The translations under genes were made by a program, and so were the position numbers. Below, in pieces: positions 1 through 6,525 of a stretch of 17,713 nt of DNA. The stretch is from Cyanobacteria bacterium UBA4641 (GTDB lineage: Bacteria > Cyanobacteriota > Vampirovibrionia > Gastranaerophilales > Gastranaerophilaceae): NCBI GenBank assembly GCA_002405805.1, contig DHMN01000053.1, forward strand, positions 42,964 through 60,676. The letters run 5' to 3'. Below the pieces are notes generated by a model that did no database searches, had not been told where the DNA came from, and worked only from the letters and a program-made list of their open reading frames with translations. Position 1 is the stretch's first letter. Every line of letters starts with the position of its first letter.

Positions 1-125
1 GAGCCGCCAATAATCCAAGACTAGTTCGGAATCCTTTCAATAATCAGGATTTATCAATAATAACATTTGTTAAATATTAATTATGAAAAAGATTCTGAAT
101 CAAGTTCAAAATGGCAGTTAAGCAT
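1..125. repeat. Degenerate copy of dispersed GTCATTCTGAA-type palindromic repeat
   Basis: The first bases (GAGCCGCCAATAATC, then AAGAC) match a segment at 9743-9763 almost exactly. TTCGGAATCCTTT near 28-40 can pair imperfectly with AAAAAGATTCTGAA near 86-99, and 90-115 resembles the reverse complement of the repeat core seen at 10572-10601. This looks like a decayed insertion of the family that recurs at 5458, 9573, 9764, 10572 and 17683. The left end is cut by the window edge. Confidence 0.55.
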
Positions 126-128
126 GTA

Positions 129-150
129 AGGTGGGCTAACTAGCCCACCT
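129..150 (+). terminator. Perfect hairpin, possible terminator
   Basis: AGGTGGGCTA, then TAGCCCACCT after a 2-nt centre, forms a near-perfect palindrome (10-bp arms). On the plus strand it is followed by GTTAAAATTTT, a weak U-rich tract. On the minus strand, 55 nt beyond the pilin stop, it is followed by TTACATGC, so it is a poor terminator for that gene. It may end a plus-strand gene left of the window or act in both directions. Confidence 0.45.
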
Positions 151-204
151 GTTAAAATTTTATATTACCCTCGGAGTTAAATTTTACTCTTCCCATCAAA
201 GTCC

Positions 205-987
205 CTACCACGGATAACTATTTGGAATTTCCCAGCCATTTGCGCGAATTAATGCTGCACAATAAAAGCCATTTCCATTTTTAGAACAACTTTTCCTAAT
301 CTCTTCATCAGATTTATCCGCACCATAAGGGATTATTGAATCCTCTTCCTCAATCCTATACAAAAAGAAAACATCTTTGCCTAACTGGTTAGGTTTTTCT
401 GCTCCGTTTATATCTACAATAATAACCCTATCATTATCACCGGTGATAGAATCACTTCCTGCAGAATAAGCCGAATAGGCATATAAAAATCCATCCAAAG
501 TTAAAAATGGAGTCCTGCCGCCATGATTTGGAGAAGAATATGAGCCATGTGTAGCCCCATTCAAATAAGACCAAGGAGCATCTGACTTGTAGCCGCAATC
601 AGTCACAGGATTACAAACTTGAGCAATCTTCATATACGGTCTAAAATATTTGTCCACAAACTCTTTTTGTGTCAAAGTTCTATCCCAATTTTCTACTTCA
701 CCATTTTCTGATTCTGAGAGTTTAATTGCCTGATTTATTGAAGAAACAGCACGTTTTAATTTAGCAGCCGTGACATGTTTTTTGTGAGCTGTCATAAGCG
801 TTGGAATGGTCAATGCCGCCACAACCCCAATGATACCAAGCGTGATAAGCACCTCCGCTAGGGTAAACCCCAATCGCGCCTTGGTTGGTGGCAAAACGTG
901 CGTAGCACCTTCTGCCGATGAAAAGCCAAATTTCACCTTATTCTGTGATAAACCTGCATACCTAACGCTTTCAATAAATTTCAACAT
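205..987 (-). CDS. Type IV prepilin-like / pseudopilin protein (260 aa)
   Basis: An N-terminal methylation protein: a leader, the processing motif G40|F41-TLAE with Glu5 of the mature form, and a hydrophobic helix (VLITLGIIGVVAALTIPTL). This is the class III signal of type IV pilins and type II secretion pseudopilins, cut by prepilin peptidase (PilD/GspO, not in this window). The globular part has paired cysteines (CNPVTDC; SCSKNGNGFYC) and a block near the C-terminus (DINGAEKPNQLGKDVF ... NGWEIP) shared with the gene at 16545-17306. The leader is long (40 aa) and contains a decayed second motif, GFSSAE, at residues 21-26. The start has a GGAGAG Shine-Dalgarno at 991-996. A divergent HTH gene begins 92 bp away. 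The exact role (major pilin, minor pilin, pseudopilin) cannot be told from sequence. Confidence 0.9.
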   Translation of the reverse strand: MLKFIESVRYAGLSQNKVKFGFSSAEGATHVLPPTKARLGFTLAEVLITLGIIGVVAALTIPTLMTAHKKHVTAAKLKRAVSSINQAIKLSESENGEVENWDRTLTQKEFVDKYFRPYMKIAQVCNPVTDCGYKSDAPWSYLNGATHGSYSSPNHGGRTPFLTLDGFLYAYSAYSAGSDSITGDNDRVIIVDINGAEKPNQLGKDVFFLYRIEEEDSIIPYGADKSDEEIRKSCSKNGNGFYCAALIRANGWEIPNSYPW

Positions 988-1030
988 ATTCTCTCCGCTT
1001 ATATTTATAACTTATTACTTATTATTTACA

Positions 1031-1060
1031 ACTTATAACACAATACAAGTTATAAGTCAA
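1031..1060 (-). promoter_or_regulatory. Pilin promoter embedded in an inverted repeat (candidate HTH operator)
   Basis: ACTTATAAC (1031-1039) and GTTATAAGT (1049-1057) are a perfect 9-bp inverted repeat with a 9-nt spacer, centred in the divergent pilin/HTH intergenic region. Read on the minus strand, TTGACT (1055-1060), a 17-nt spacer and TATAAG (1032-1037) form a good sigma70 promoter for the pilin gene. The left arm covers the -10 and the right arm reaches the -35. A dimeric Cro/C1-type protein bound here would block the pilin promoter. That the neighbouring HTH protein binds here is inference. Confidence 0.65.
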
Positions 1061-1079
1061 AGTTTATAGAATTATAACT

Positions 1080-1301
1080 ATGGATAAAAAAGAATTATTA
1101 AAGATTTTTGGGAAAAATGTTAAAATCGAACGAATAAAAAAAGACCTGACACAAGAACAATTGGCTGAAAAAATGGATGTCAGCCAAAACTACATCGCCT
1201 GCATAGAAACAGGCAAACAAAATATGTCTTTGGGCAAGATTTTGGAACTTGCGCAAAACTTAAACACAGATATTCACAATTTGCTGAGCTTTAATAAATA
1301 A
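1080..1301 (+). CDS. Small Cro/C1-type (XRE) HTH transcriptional regulator (73 aa)
   Basis: Nearly the whole protein is one HTH_3-type DNA-binding domain: KIERIKKDLTQEQLAEKMDV gives helices 1-2, SQNYIACIETGKQNMS is the recognition helix region, and GKILELAQNLNTDIHNLL closes the five-helix bundle. There is no effector or dimerisation extension, so it resembles minimal Cro-like repressors. It is divergent from the pilin gene, and an inverted repeat in the shared intergenic region is a plausible operator. No Shine-Dalgarno precedes the ATG. TATAGA/TAGAAT at 1065-1072 lies so close that the transcript may be leaderless or nearly so, although a -35 is not evident. The 3' end overlaps the convergent yjbQ by 11 bp. 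Regulation of the pilin is inferred from position only. Confidence 0.9.
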   Translation: MDKKELLKIFGKNVKIERIKKDLTQEQLAEKMDVSQNYIACIETGKQNMSLGKILELAQNLNTDIHNLLSFNK

Positions 1302-1707
1302 TTTGAACATTTACCTGACGCGCACGCGCTTTGTTATCAAAATCAATCAAAATAACTTGTTGCCATTGACCAAGCTGCAACACACCATCAATCAACGGAA
1401 CATGAGTTGAATTTCCGATAATTGAAGCTCTCACATGGGCATATCCGTTGCCATCATGCCACATTTCATCGTGGTGATAAAGCGCATTTGTCGGAGCGAT
1501 TTTTTCCAATGCCTCCGGCAAATCCACAAGCAATCCAGGCTCAAACTCAATATTGGTAATCGAAACGGTACTACCTTGCGCATAAATAAAAACAACCGCA
1601 TTTTGCAACTGGTGAGTGTAAACAACATTGCGAATTTGCGGAGTTATATCAATAATATCCGTATTTCCTTTGGTATGAATAGTAAAAACATCATTTATAA
1701 TAGTCAT
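1291..1707 (-). CDS. yjbQ: YjbQ / UPF0047 family protein (138 aa)
   Basis: Full-length match in size and motifs to the YjbQ (UPF0047) family, often labelled secondary thiamine-phosphate synthase because E. coli YjbQ can replace ThiE weakly. The physiological role is not settled. Visible signatures are GST (45-47), EFEPGLLVDLPEAL (54-67), MWHDGNGYAHVRASIIG (82-98), HVPLIDG (102-108) and LGQWQQVILIDFD (112-124). The conserved His/Asp/Asn residues of the trimeric active site are present. Likely cytoplasmic and free-standing: no other thiamine gene is visible. Its 3' end overlaps that of the HTH gene. The Shine-Dalgarno is poor: AAGGGG lies about 13 nt upstream of the ATG. Confidence 0.92.
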   Translation of the reverse strand: MTIINDVFTIHTKGNTDIIDITPQIRNVVYTHQLQNAVVFIYAQGSTVSITNIEFEPGLLVDLPEALEKIAPTNALYHHDEMWHDGNGYAHVRASIIGNSTHVPLIDGVLQLGQWQQVILIDFDNKARARQVNVQIIY

Positions 1708-2067
1708 GGTTAAAACATATACCCCTTTTGTTTAATTGTAGAAAGAAAAATCACTAAATGCAACGAGGTATTTATAAATATTAAGGAAATATAGGCAAAG
1801 GGAAACTAGGTAATCCTTAACAAGACTTGCGATTACTATGTCACTCCGTTAAGACCAATGATATAATTCAACTACGCCTCACATTAAACATGCCTCCGAG
1901 CCTGCCAATAAATCTTACAGATAGCCAATCAAATTGGCAGGCTACTTCGCGCTCGGCTTGTCTTTCCTCGTAATAATATAGCTTCTCAGATAGGACACTT
2001 CGTGTTTTCCTCGTTACTTTAGAACCTTAACAAACCTCCATCCTAAATTATCCCCTCTCTTAACAAT
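1708..2067. other. Non-coding stretch with repeats
   Basis: No convincing ORF is seen. It holds a 21-bp block (1840-1860, GTCACTCCGTTAAG followed by ACCAATG) repeated exactly at 9508-9528. It also holds an 11-bp perfect inverted repeat, AGCCTGCCAAT (1899-1909) with ATTGGCAGGCT (1933-1943), around a 23-nt loop. Nested CCGAGC/GCTCGG arms (near 1896 and 1951) can extend the structure. There is no T-tract, so this is not an obvious terminator. Confidence 0.5.
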
Positions 2068-2120
2068 TTGCTATTTATTTTAAAGTGATATAATATAATA
2101 GCTTATTTAATTATAGGGAG
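2068..2120 (+). promoter_or_regulatory. Promoter and RBS of the PBP gene
   Basis: An extended -10, TGATATAAT (2086-2094), lies upstream of the PBP gene; a weak TTGCTA (2068-2073) is 15 bp before the hexamer. A second TATAAT overlaps at 2094-2099. GGGAG (2116-2120) lies 9 nt before the ATG and is a clear Shine-Dalgarno. Confidence 0.6.
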
Positions 2121-2129
2121 AGTAACTTT

Positions 2130-4304
2130 ATGTCAAGTTCTTATGACAGATATAAAAGGCAAAGAGCAGCAAGAGAAATCGCGCGTGAAAATATTTCAAG
2201 GCGTGGCAGAAAACCTGAAAACAAATTTTTTTATAACTTGAAAATGTTTGTTTTGACATCTACTGCTTTATGCTTAGCAGGCTTTGTAGCATTAAATTTG
2301 TACTTGTCTTCATTGCCTCCGATTGAAAATTTGGAAGATTTTAAACCAAATATTGTAACCAAATTTTATTCAGAAGATGGGGAAGTTATCAAAACTTTCA
2401 CGGCTTATACTTATGATAAAGTCGAGTTGAAAGATGTTCCTGAAACTTTGCAAAAAGCCCTGATTGCAACAGAAGATAAAAACTTCTATCATCACCATGG
2501 GTACGATATTTTAGGTATTGCAAGGTCTTCAATTCAGAACGTAATTGCACGTCAAGCAGTACAAGGTGCAAGTACCTTGACTCAGCAGTTGGCAAGGATT
2601 TTGTTCTTGTCTAACGAAAGAACTTTGACAAGAAAAATTAAAGAATTAGAAGTTGCTGCAAGAATTGAAAAAACCATTTCTAAAGACCAAATCTTAGAAA
2701 TGTATTTAAATAATGTTTATTTAGGCGCAGGTGCGTATGGGGTGTCTGCCGCATCTAAGATTTATTTTAATAAAAAGTTAAGTCAATTGACTTTGCCTGA
2801 ACAAGCCTTGATTGCAGGTTTGCCACAGGCTCCATCTGTTTATAACCCATATCACAACAAAGAACTTGCTATCCAAAGACGTAATCAGGTTCTAAAAAGA
2901 ATGTTGACTATGAAATATATTACAGAGGATGAATATAACAAGGCTATCAAAGCCGATGTCAGATTGAGTTCTGTTCCTCAAATTTATACAACAAATAAAG
3001 CTCCATATTTTAGCGATTATGTTGTAAGAGAGATGGAAAAACTCGGTTTTGAAGAAACTGATATTATCCATGGTGGTTATAAAGTTATCACAACACTTGA
3101 TTCTAAAGCTCAAGAAAAAGCAAACGAGGCTATATTAAGTAATATGAGAGCGTATGGGTTGACTGGAGCTTCAAGACAGGCTGCAGTATTTTCATTTAGC
3201 CCAATTGATGGTAGAATTTTGGTTTACGCAGGTGGTAAAAACTACGGAGAAAGCCAATATGACCGTGTAACTCAAGCTGTTAGACCCCCTGGGTCTGCAT
3301 TTAAACCGATTGTTTACGCAGCAGCGATGGAAAAAGGTATTTCTCCAAACGACTTGGTTGATGATAGCCCTATTACTATCGGTACTTGGTCTCCTCGTAA
3401 CTCAAGCCGTCACTATAGAGGAAAAATCCCTGTATACAAAGCGTTGATGGTTTCATCAAACGTTTGTGCGGCAAGAATTATTCAAGATGTCGGAATTCGT
3501 TCGGTTATTCAACTTGCAAAAGTGTTGGGACTTACAACTCCGTTGCAATATGACTATACAATCGCACTTGGTTCAAACGGTGTAAAATTGTTTGAATTTG
3601 TCAGAGCTTATGGTGCGTTTGCAAACGGAGGTTATGTTGTTCAACCTTATGCGATTGAAAGAATTGAAGACTCAAGAGGTCGTGTTCTTTATAGGGCAGG
3701 TAAGGCTAAATCTTCTCACCAAATCAGCTTGAAAACAGCAGCAGAAATGACCGCAATGATGAAAACAGTAATTTTGTCAGGTACAGGTACGGCGGCAAAT
3801 ATCGGCAAACCTGCAGCAGGTAAAACAGGTACAACCGATGATTCAAGAGACGCTTATTTTGTTGGTTATACTCCTGATATCGTTACCGGTGTTTGGGTTG
3901 GTGATGATAATAACAAGAAAATCCCAGGATTGTATGGTGGTACAGTTCCTGCAAGAATTTGGAAAGATATCATGACTGTTGCAACAAGAGACTTGGGCGA
4001 CAGAGATTTTGATTATCCTGAAATCGAATTAACAAATTATCATAAAGGTTTTGGAAAACCAAAAGTTATAGGAGATGATGAAAATCCTTCTAATGAAGGT
4101 AGAACAGTTACACCTGCAGAATCTCCTGCGGTAGAAAACAATTCGGAAGAACCTGTTTCAGCTCCTGCTACAACAACAAAAGAATCTTCACCTGCTGTTG
4201 AAACTAAACAGGCAGCGCCAAAACCTCAAAGTGCACCTGTTCCGCAAAAAGCAACAAGCAAGGCTGCACCGATTCCAATGGCTGTGCCTGAAGGAATGAG
4301 ATAG
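2130..4304 (+). CDS. Class A (PBP1A-type) bifunctional penicillin-binding protein (724 aa)
   Basis: Polymerises lipid II into glycan strands and cross-links the stem peptides on the outer face of the inner membrane. Order: a basic cytoplasmic tail (1-36), one membrane anchor (about 38-59), a GT51 transglycosylase domain with ATED (catalytic Glu115), QGASTLTQQ (from 145) and EMYLNNVYLGAGAYGV, then a transpeptidase domain with SAFK (Ser389/Lys392), SSN (442-444) and KTGT (565-568). All catalytic motifs are intact, so both activities are expected. After about residue 645 the protein becomes a Pro/Ala/Thr/Ser-rich tail, probably disordered. Length is normal for PBP1A. The start is supported by GGGAG and the basic N-terminus. 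Transcription seems monocistronic because a strong terminator follows. It may have a morphogenesis partner elsewhere. Confidence 0.97.
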   Translation: MSSSYDRYKRQRAAREIARENISRRGRKPENKFFYNLKMFVLTSTALCLAGFVALNLYLSSLPPIENLEDFKPNIVTKFYSEDGEVIKTFTAYTYDKVELKDVPETLQKALIATEDKNFYHHHGYDILGIARSSIQNVIARQAVQGASTLTQQLARILFLSNERTLTRKIKELEVAARIEKTISKDQILEMYLNNVYLGAGAYGVSAASKIYFNKKLSQLTLPEQALIAGLPQAPSVYNPYHNKELAIQRRNQVLKRMLTMKYITEDEYNKAIKADVRLSSVPQIYTTNKAPYFSDYVVREMEKLGFEETDIIHGGYKVITTLDSKAQEKANEAILSNMRAYGLTGASRQAAVFSFSPIDGRILVYAGGKNYGESQYDRVTQAVRPPGSAFKPIVYAAAMEKGISPNDLVDDSPITIGTWSPRNSSRHYRGKIPVYKALMVSSNVCAARIIQDVGIRSVIQLAKVLGLTTPLQYDYTIALGSNGVKLFEFVRAYGAFANGGYVVQPYAIERIEDSRGRVLYRAGKAKSSHQISLKTAAEMTAMMKTVILSGTGTAANIGKPAAGKTGTTDDSRDAYFVGYTPDIVTGVWVGDDNNKKIPGLYGGTVPARIWKDIMTVATRDLGDRDFDYPEIELTNYHKGFGKPKVIGDDENPSNEGRTVTPAESPAVENNSEEPVSAPATTTKESSPAVETKQAAPKPQSAPVPQKATSKAAPIPMAVPEGMR

Positions 4305-4325
4305 AAAAATTTTCCTAAAATTTAC

Positions 4326-4360
4326 GAAGTCCGTGAGAAATTCTTGCGGACTTCTTTTTT
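4326..4360 (+). terminator. Rho-independent terminator of the PBP gene
   Basis: GAAGTCCG (4326-4333) pairs perfectly with CGGACTTC (4347-4354) around a 13-nt loop, followed directly by six T residues (4355-4360) and more AT. It lies 21 nt after the PBP stop and separates that gene from the GT9 gene. The GT9 promoter's -35 position falls inside the hairpin. Confidence 0.92.
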
Positions 4361-4370
4361 ATATTTTCTT

Positions 4371-4384
4371 GCTATAATAAACCT
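4371..4384 (+). promoter_or_regulatory. Extended -10 promoter, predicted leaderless start
   Basis: TGCTATAAT (TATAAT at 4373-4378) ends 6 nt before the ATG at 4385. No Shine-Dalgarno is possible between them. The expected start point falls on the A of the ATG. The same arrangement is seen at 8931, 13135 and 17403. Confidence 0.6.
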
Positions 4385-5377
4385 ATGGACATGAAAAACA
4401 TACTTGCAATAAATTTTGGTGGAATTGGGGATGAAATATTTTTTCTTCCGACTTTGATTTCGTTGAAAAAAACTTTTCCTAATTCAAAAATTACATTGGC
4501 ACTTGAGCCAAGGAGTAAAAGCGTAAAAGATTTGACTGACATTATTGATGATTTGATGTTGATTGATGTTAAAGGAAAAAATAAATACACTCAAATGCTT
4601 AAACTACTGTGGCAAGCAAGACACGGCAAATTTGACCTTGTTGTTTCATCAGGCGGAAATAAACTTATTAGTATATTATTGTTCTTGATGGGGATAAAAG
4701 AGCGTTGTGGGTATGATACAGGCGCATTGAGCAGAATTTTACTCACTCATCCTATGAAATTGAACAAAAACCAATATGCCTGTAAAATGTACCATGACTT
4801 GATTCGTGAGATTACAGATATCAATACTGAACTTCCGGAGGTAAATATTGAGCGAAAAGAAAAAATTCAAAATTCTGTTTTGATTCACCCCGGAGTCAGC
4901 AAATTGAGTGTTCAAAAAGGCTGTATTAAAACTGTTCCTGCTGAAACTTGGGCAAAAACGATTGATTTGTTGGTTGCAGAAGGGAAAAAGGTTATGCTTG
5001 TCGGTGGACCTGACGACAAGGAATGTATTGAAACTATTTTGAACACTGTAAGAACTCAAAATTTTGAAAATCTTTATGGTACAACCAAGAGTTTGAAAGA
5101 CTTGGCGGTGTTGATATCATCTGCTGAGAAGTTTTTATGCTCTGATTCTGCGCCATTGCATGTGGCTGTAGCATTGCATACCAAAACGTACGTTATTTTT
5201 GGACCAACGGATGTAAATGCTTTGATTCCAAAAACAGACTCGGTTGTTCCGATTATGGCAAATGATAAATGTGAATTGAAACCATGTTTGTGGGCGCGCC
5301 GTCAAACTACTTGCGAAAAGCTAAGCTGTCTAAAAATCACCGCATCTCAAATCGCCGAGACTGTGTTGAAAAAGTAA
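4385..5377 (+). CDS. Glycosyltransferase family 9 (heptosyltransferase-like) (330 aa)
   Basis: GT-B fold enzyme of the ADP-heptose:LPS heptosyltransferase family (WaaF/WaaC type), acting on the cytoplasmic face to build lipopolysaccharide core or a related glycan. The N-terminal NFGGIGDEIFFLPTL (10-24) holds the conserved catalytic-type Asp16. The second domain has LIHPGVSK, VMLVGGPDD and the donor-binding stretch CSDSAPLHVAVAL (252-264) followed by FGPTD. Length is typical. The true sugar donor cannot be read from sequence; waaF/waaC naming would be too specific. The start at 4385 has no Shine-Dalgarno and is best explained by leaderless initiation; ATG at codon 3 (4391) is an alternative. 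It follows the PBP gene but is transcriptionally separate, and no other glycan genes adjoin it. Confidence 0.92.
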   Translation: MDMKNILAINFGGIGDEIFFLPTLISLKKTFPNSKITLALEPRSKSVKDLTDIIDDLMLIDVKGKNKYTQMLKLLWQARHGKFDLVVSSGGNKLISILLFLMGIKERCGYDTGALSRILLTHPMKLNKNQYACKMYHDLIREITDINTELPEVNIERKEKIQNSVLIHPGVSKLSVQKGCIKTVPAETWAKTIDLLVAEGKKVMLVGGPDDKECIETILNTVRTQNFENLYGTTKSLKDLAVLISSAEKFLCSDSAPLHVAVALHTKTYVIFGPTDVNALIPKTDSVVPIMANDKCELKPCLWARRQTTCEKLSCLKITASQIAETVLKK

Positions 5378-5457
5378 AGAGGGATGTGGCTTAAAAAGTA
5401 GGTGTCTTTACCAAGCCAACAAATTTTACTTTCCGAATCTCCAATTGAACAAGAGAA

Positions 5458-5490
5458 ACATCGTCATTCTGAACTTGATTCAGGGTTATA
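5458..5490. repeat. Partial copy of the dispersed palindromic repeat
   Basis: CGTCATTCTGAACTTG, then ATTCAGGGTT, is one arm of the repeat family found at 10572-10671. ATTCTGAA and TTCAGGGT fold into a short hairpin with G-U pairs. It lies between the convergent ends of the GT9 gene and the HEAT gene and could act as a weak two-way terminator. Confidence 0.6.
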
Positions 5491-5503
5491 TAGATAAAAA
5501 ACA

Positions 5504-6220
5504 TCACTCAAAAAATCTGCGCACGTAGTAGTTTTTGTCCTGTTTTAACTCTTCTTTTGCCTTGTTCAAATCAGGGTCATCAAAATTGTGAGTCAAAATT
5601 TTTGCAGCCTTTTCTCTAATTGTGTATTCATTAATATTTTTTGTACGCAAAATAATTTGTTTAAGTGAGGTGAAATCTATTTTGTCATAAAATTCATAAA
5701 TCGTTTCTAAACACCAATATAACTTGAAAGCTTCTTTGTTGACTTTGTATTTGCCATCTTGAAAGTCGAATTTTTCAACAGTATCAAGTAGAGAATTTGT
5801 TAAATTTGTCAATTTTGGGCAAAAAGTATTGCAAAATTTTTCATTATTTTTTAAATTGTAAATTGCGCTGATAACGTTTCTACAAATGTTTGCATTTATA
5901 TCAATAATTGCATCTAAAAAAACATCAAAATTTTCAATACTGCAAAAATAAGGCAGATACTTTGGATTTGACATAAATTCATTCAGCCTTAATGAAACAG
6001 CCTCGCGAATTTTTCCATCTTGACCGGTCAAGTTATCAACCAAAACTTTGGTATCTTCATTTGATGTGATTTTTTCAAGGCGCAATGCAGCGATTTGTTT
6101 TTGCACGATATTTCCTGTTCTTAACAGCTCAATTAACTCTTCGTGTGAATAGTTTCCTTCGTACAATTTCAACGCCTGCGCAAAGTTTTCATCCAAAGTT
6201 TCATAATAACTGTTATTCAA
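5504..6220 (-). CDS. HEAT-repeat-like protein (238 aa)
   Basis: An all-helical, Lys/Glu/Asn-rich protein without signal peptide or membrane segment. Helix pairs with HEAT-like spacing are visible: EELIELLRTGNIVQKQIAAL, the segment after KVLVDNLTGQDGKIREAVSL, FLDAIIDINANICRNVISAI and a C-terminal YTIREKAAKILTHN. Such solenoids bind proteins or act as scaffolds; no catalytic motif is seen. The start is TTG: the codon is preceded by an in-frame TAA, and GAGGAC (minus strand, 6227-6232) lies 6 nt upstream. It has its own promoter region, divergent from the 58-aa ORF at 6349. A second HEAT protein lies at 6522-7199, but the two are not in one transcript. The precise role is unknown. Confidence 0.8.
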   Translation of the reverse strand: MNNSYYETLDENFAQALKLYEGNYSHEELIELLRTGNIVQKQIAALRLEKITSNEDTKVLVDNLTGQDGKIREAVSLRLNEFMSNPKYLPYFCSIENFDVFLDAIIDINANICRNVISAIYNLKNNEKFCNTFCPKLTNLTNSLLDTVEKFDFQDGKYKVNKEAFKLYWCLETIYEFYDKIDFTSLKQIILRTKNINEYTIREKAAKILTHNFDDPDLNKAKEELKQDKNYYVRRFFE

Positions 6221-6323
6221 ATTTTAGTCCTCATTTTGCCTGTACTGTTAATATAACATAAAGACTGTTGTTTTTTGACGGCTAAATCGTTTAAATGTAT
6301 GATATACGTTAAACAAGTTAAGC

Positions 6324-6340
6324 TATAATAGTAGTAGGAG
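6324..6340 (+). promoter_or_regulatory. -10 box and Shine-Dalgarno of the 58-aa ORF
   Basis: TATAAT (6324-6329) and TAGGAG (6335-6340) lie upstream of ATG 6349, with an 8-nt gap between AGGAG and the ATG. A -35 is not obvious. This supports translation of the small ORF. Confidence 0.6.
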
Positions 6341-6348
6341 AAATATTT

Positions 6349-6525
6349 ATGGGTAATATTATTTCATTATTACAAGAAATTTTTATGCTAAAAGAGGATA
6401 ATAGCGCAAAAGTTGGTTTGTCAGCTTTTAAAGAGGTTAAAACCCCTGTTGAAAGACCTCTGAAAAAAGCCCCTGCCCCTAAAGAATTAAAACTTTCTGA
6501 TTTGATGAGAAAAGGCAGTTATTAA
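6349..6525 (+). CDS. Small hypothetical protein (58 aa)
   Basis: An ORF starting MGNIISLLQEIFMLKEDNSA and ending ELKLSDLMRKGSY. It has a strong Shine-Dalgarno (AGGAG, 8-nt spacing) and a TATAAT box, better initiation signals than several larger genes here. The N-terminal 15 residues form an amphipathic helix. The middle is Lys/Pro-rich (VERPLKKAPAPKELK) and the C-terminus is a short basic helix. No signal peptide, membrane segment or known domain is recognised. It lies on the plus strand between two minus-strand HEAT genes, and its stop overlaps the stop of the 6522-7199 gene by 4 bp. A short adaptor or peptide ligand for a HEAT scaffold is possible, but this is only a guess. Confidence 0.65.
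   Translation: MGNIISLLQEIFMLKEDNSAKVGLSAFKEVKTPVERPLKKAPAPKELKLSDLMRKGSY

Noticed and set aside
806..1069. 87-aa plus-strand ORF
   Set aside because: It is antisense to the pilin leader, has no domain and mirrors the conserved pilin sequence; the same shadow appears at 17104-17322.
205..1301. Toxin-antitoxin pair (HTH antitoxin with partner)
   Set aside because: The partner is a 260-aa prepilin-like protein transcribed divergently, not a small toxin in an operon.
1435..1713. 92-aa plus-strand ORF over yjbQ
   Set aside because: Fully antisense to a well-supported gene, with no Shine-Dalgarno and no recognisable protein features.
1708..2129. tRNA or other structured RNA gene
   Set aside because: No cloverleaf or T-loop consensus was found; only inverted repeats.
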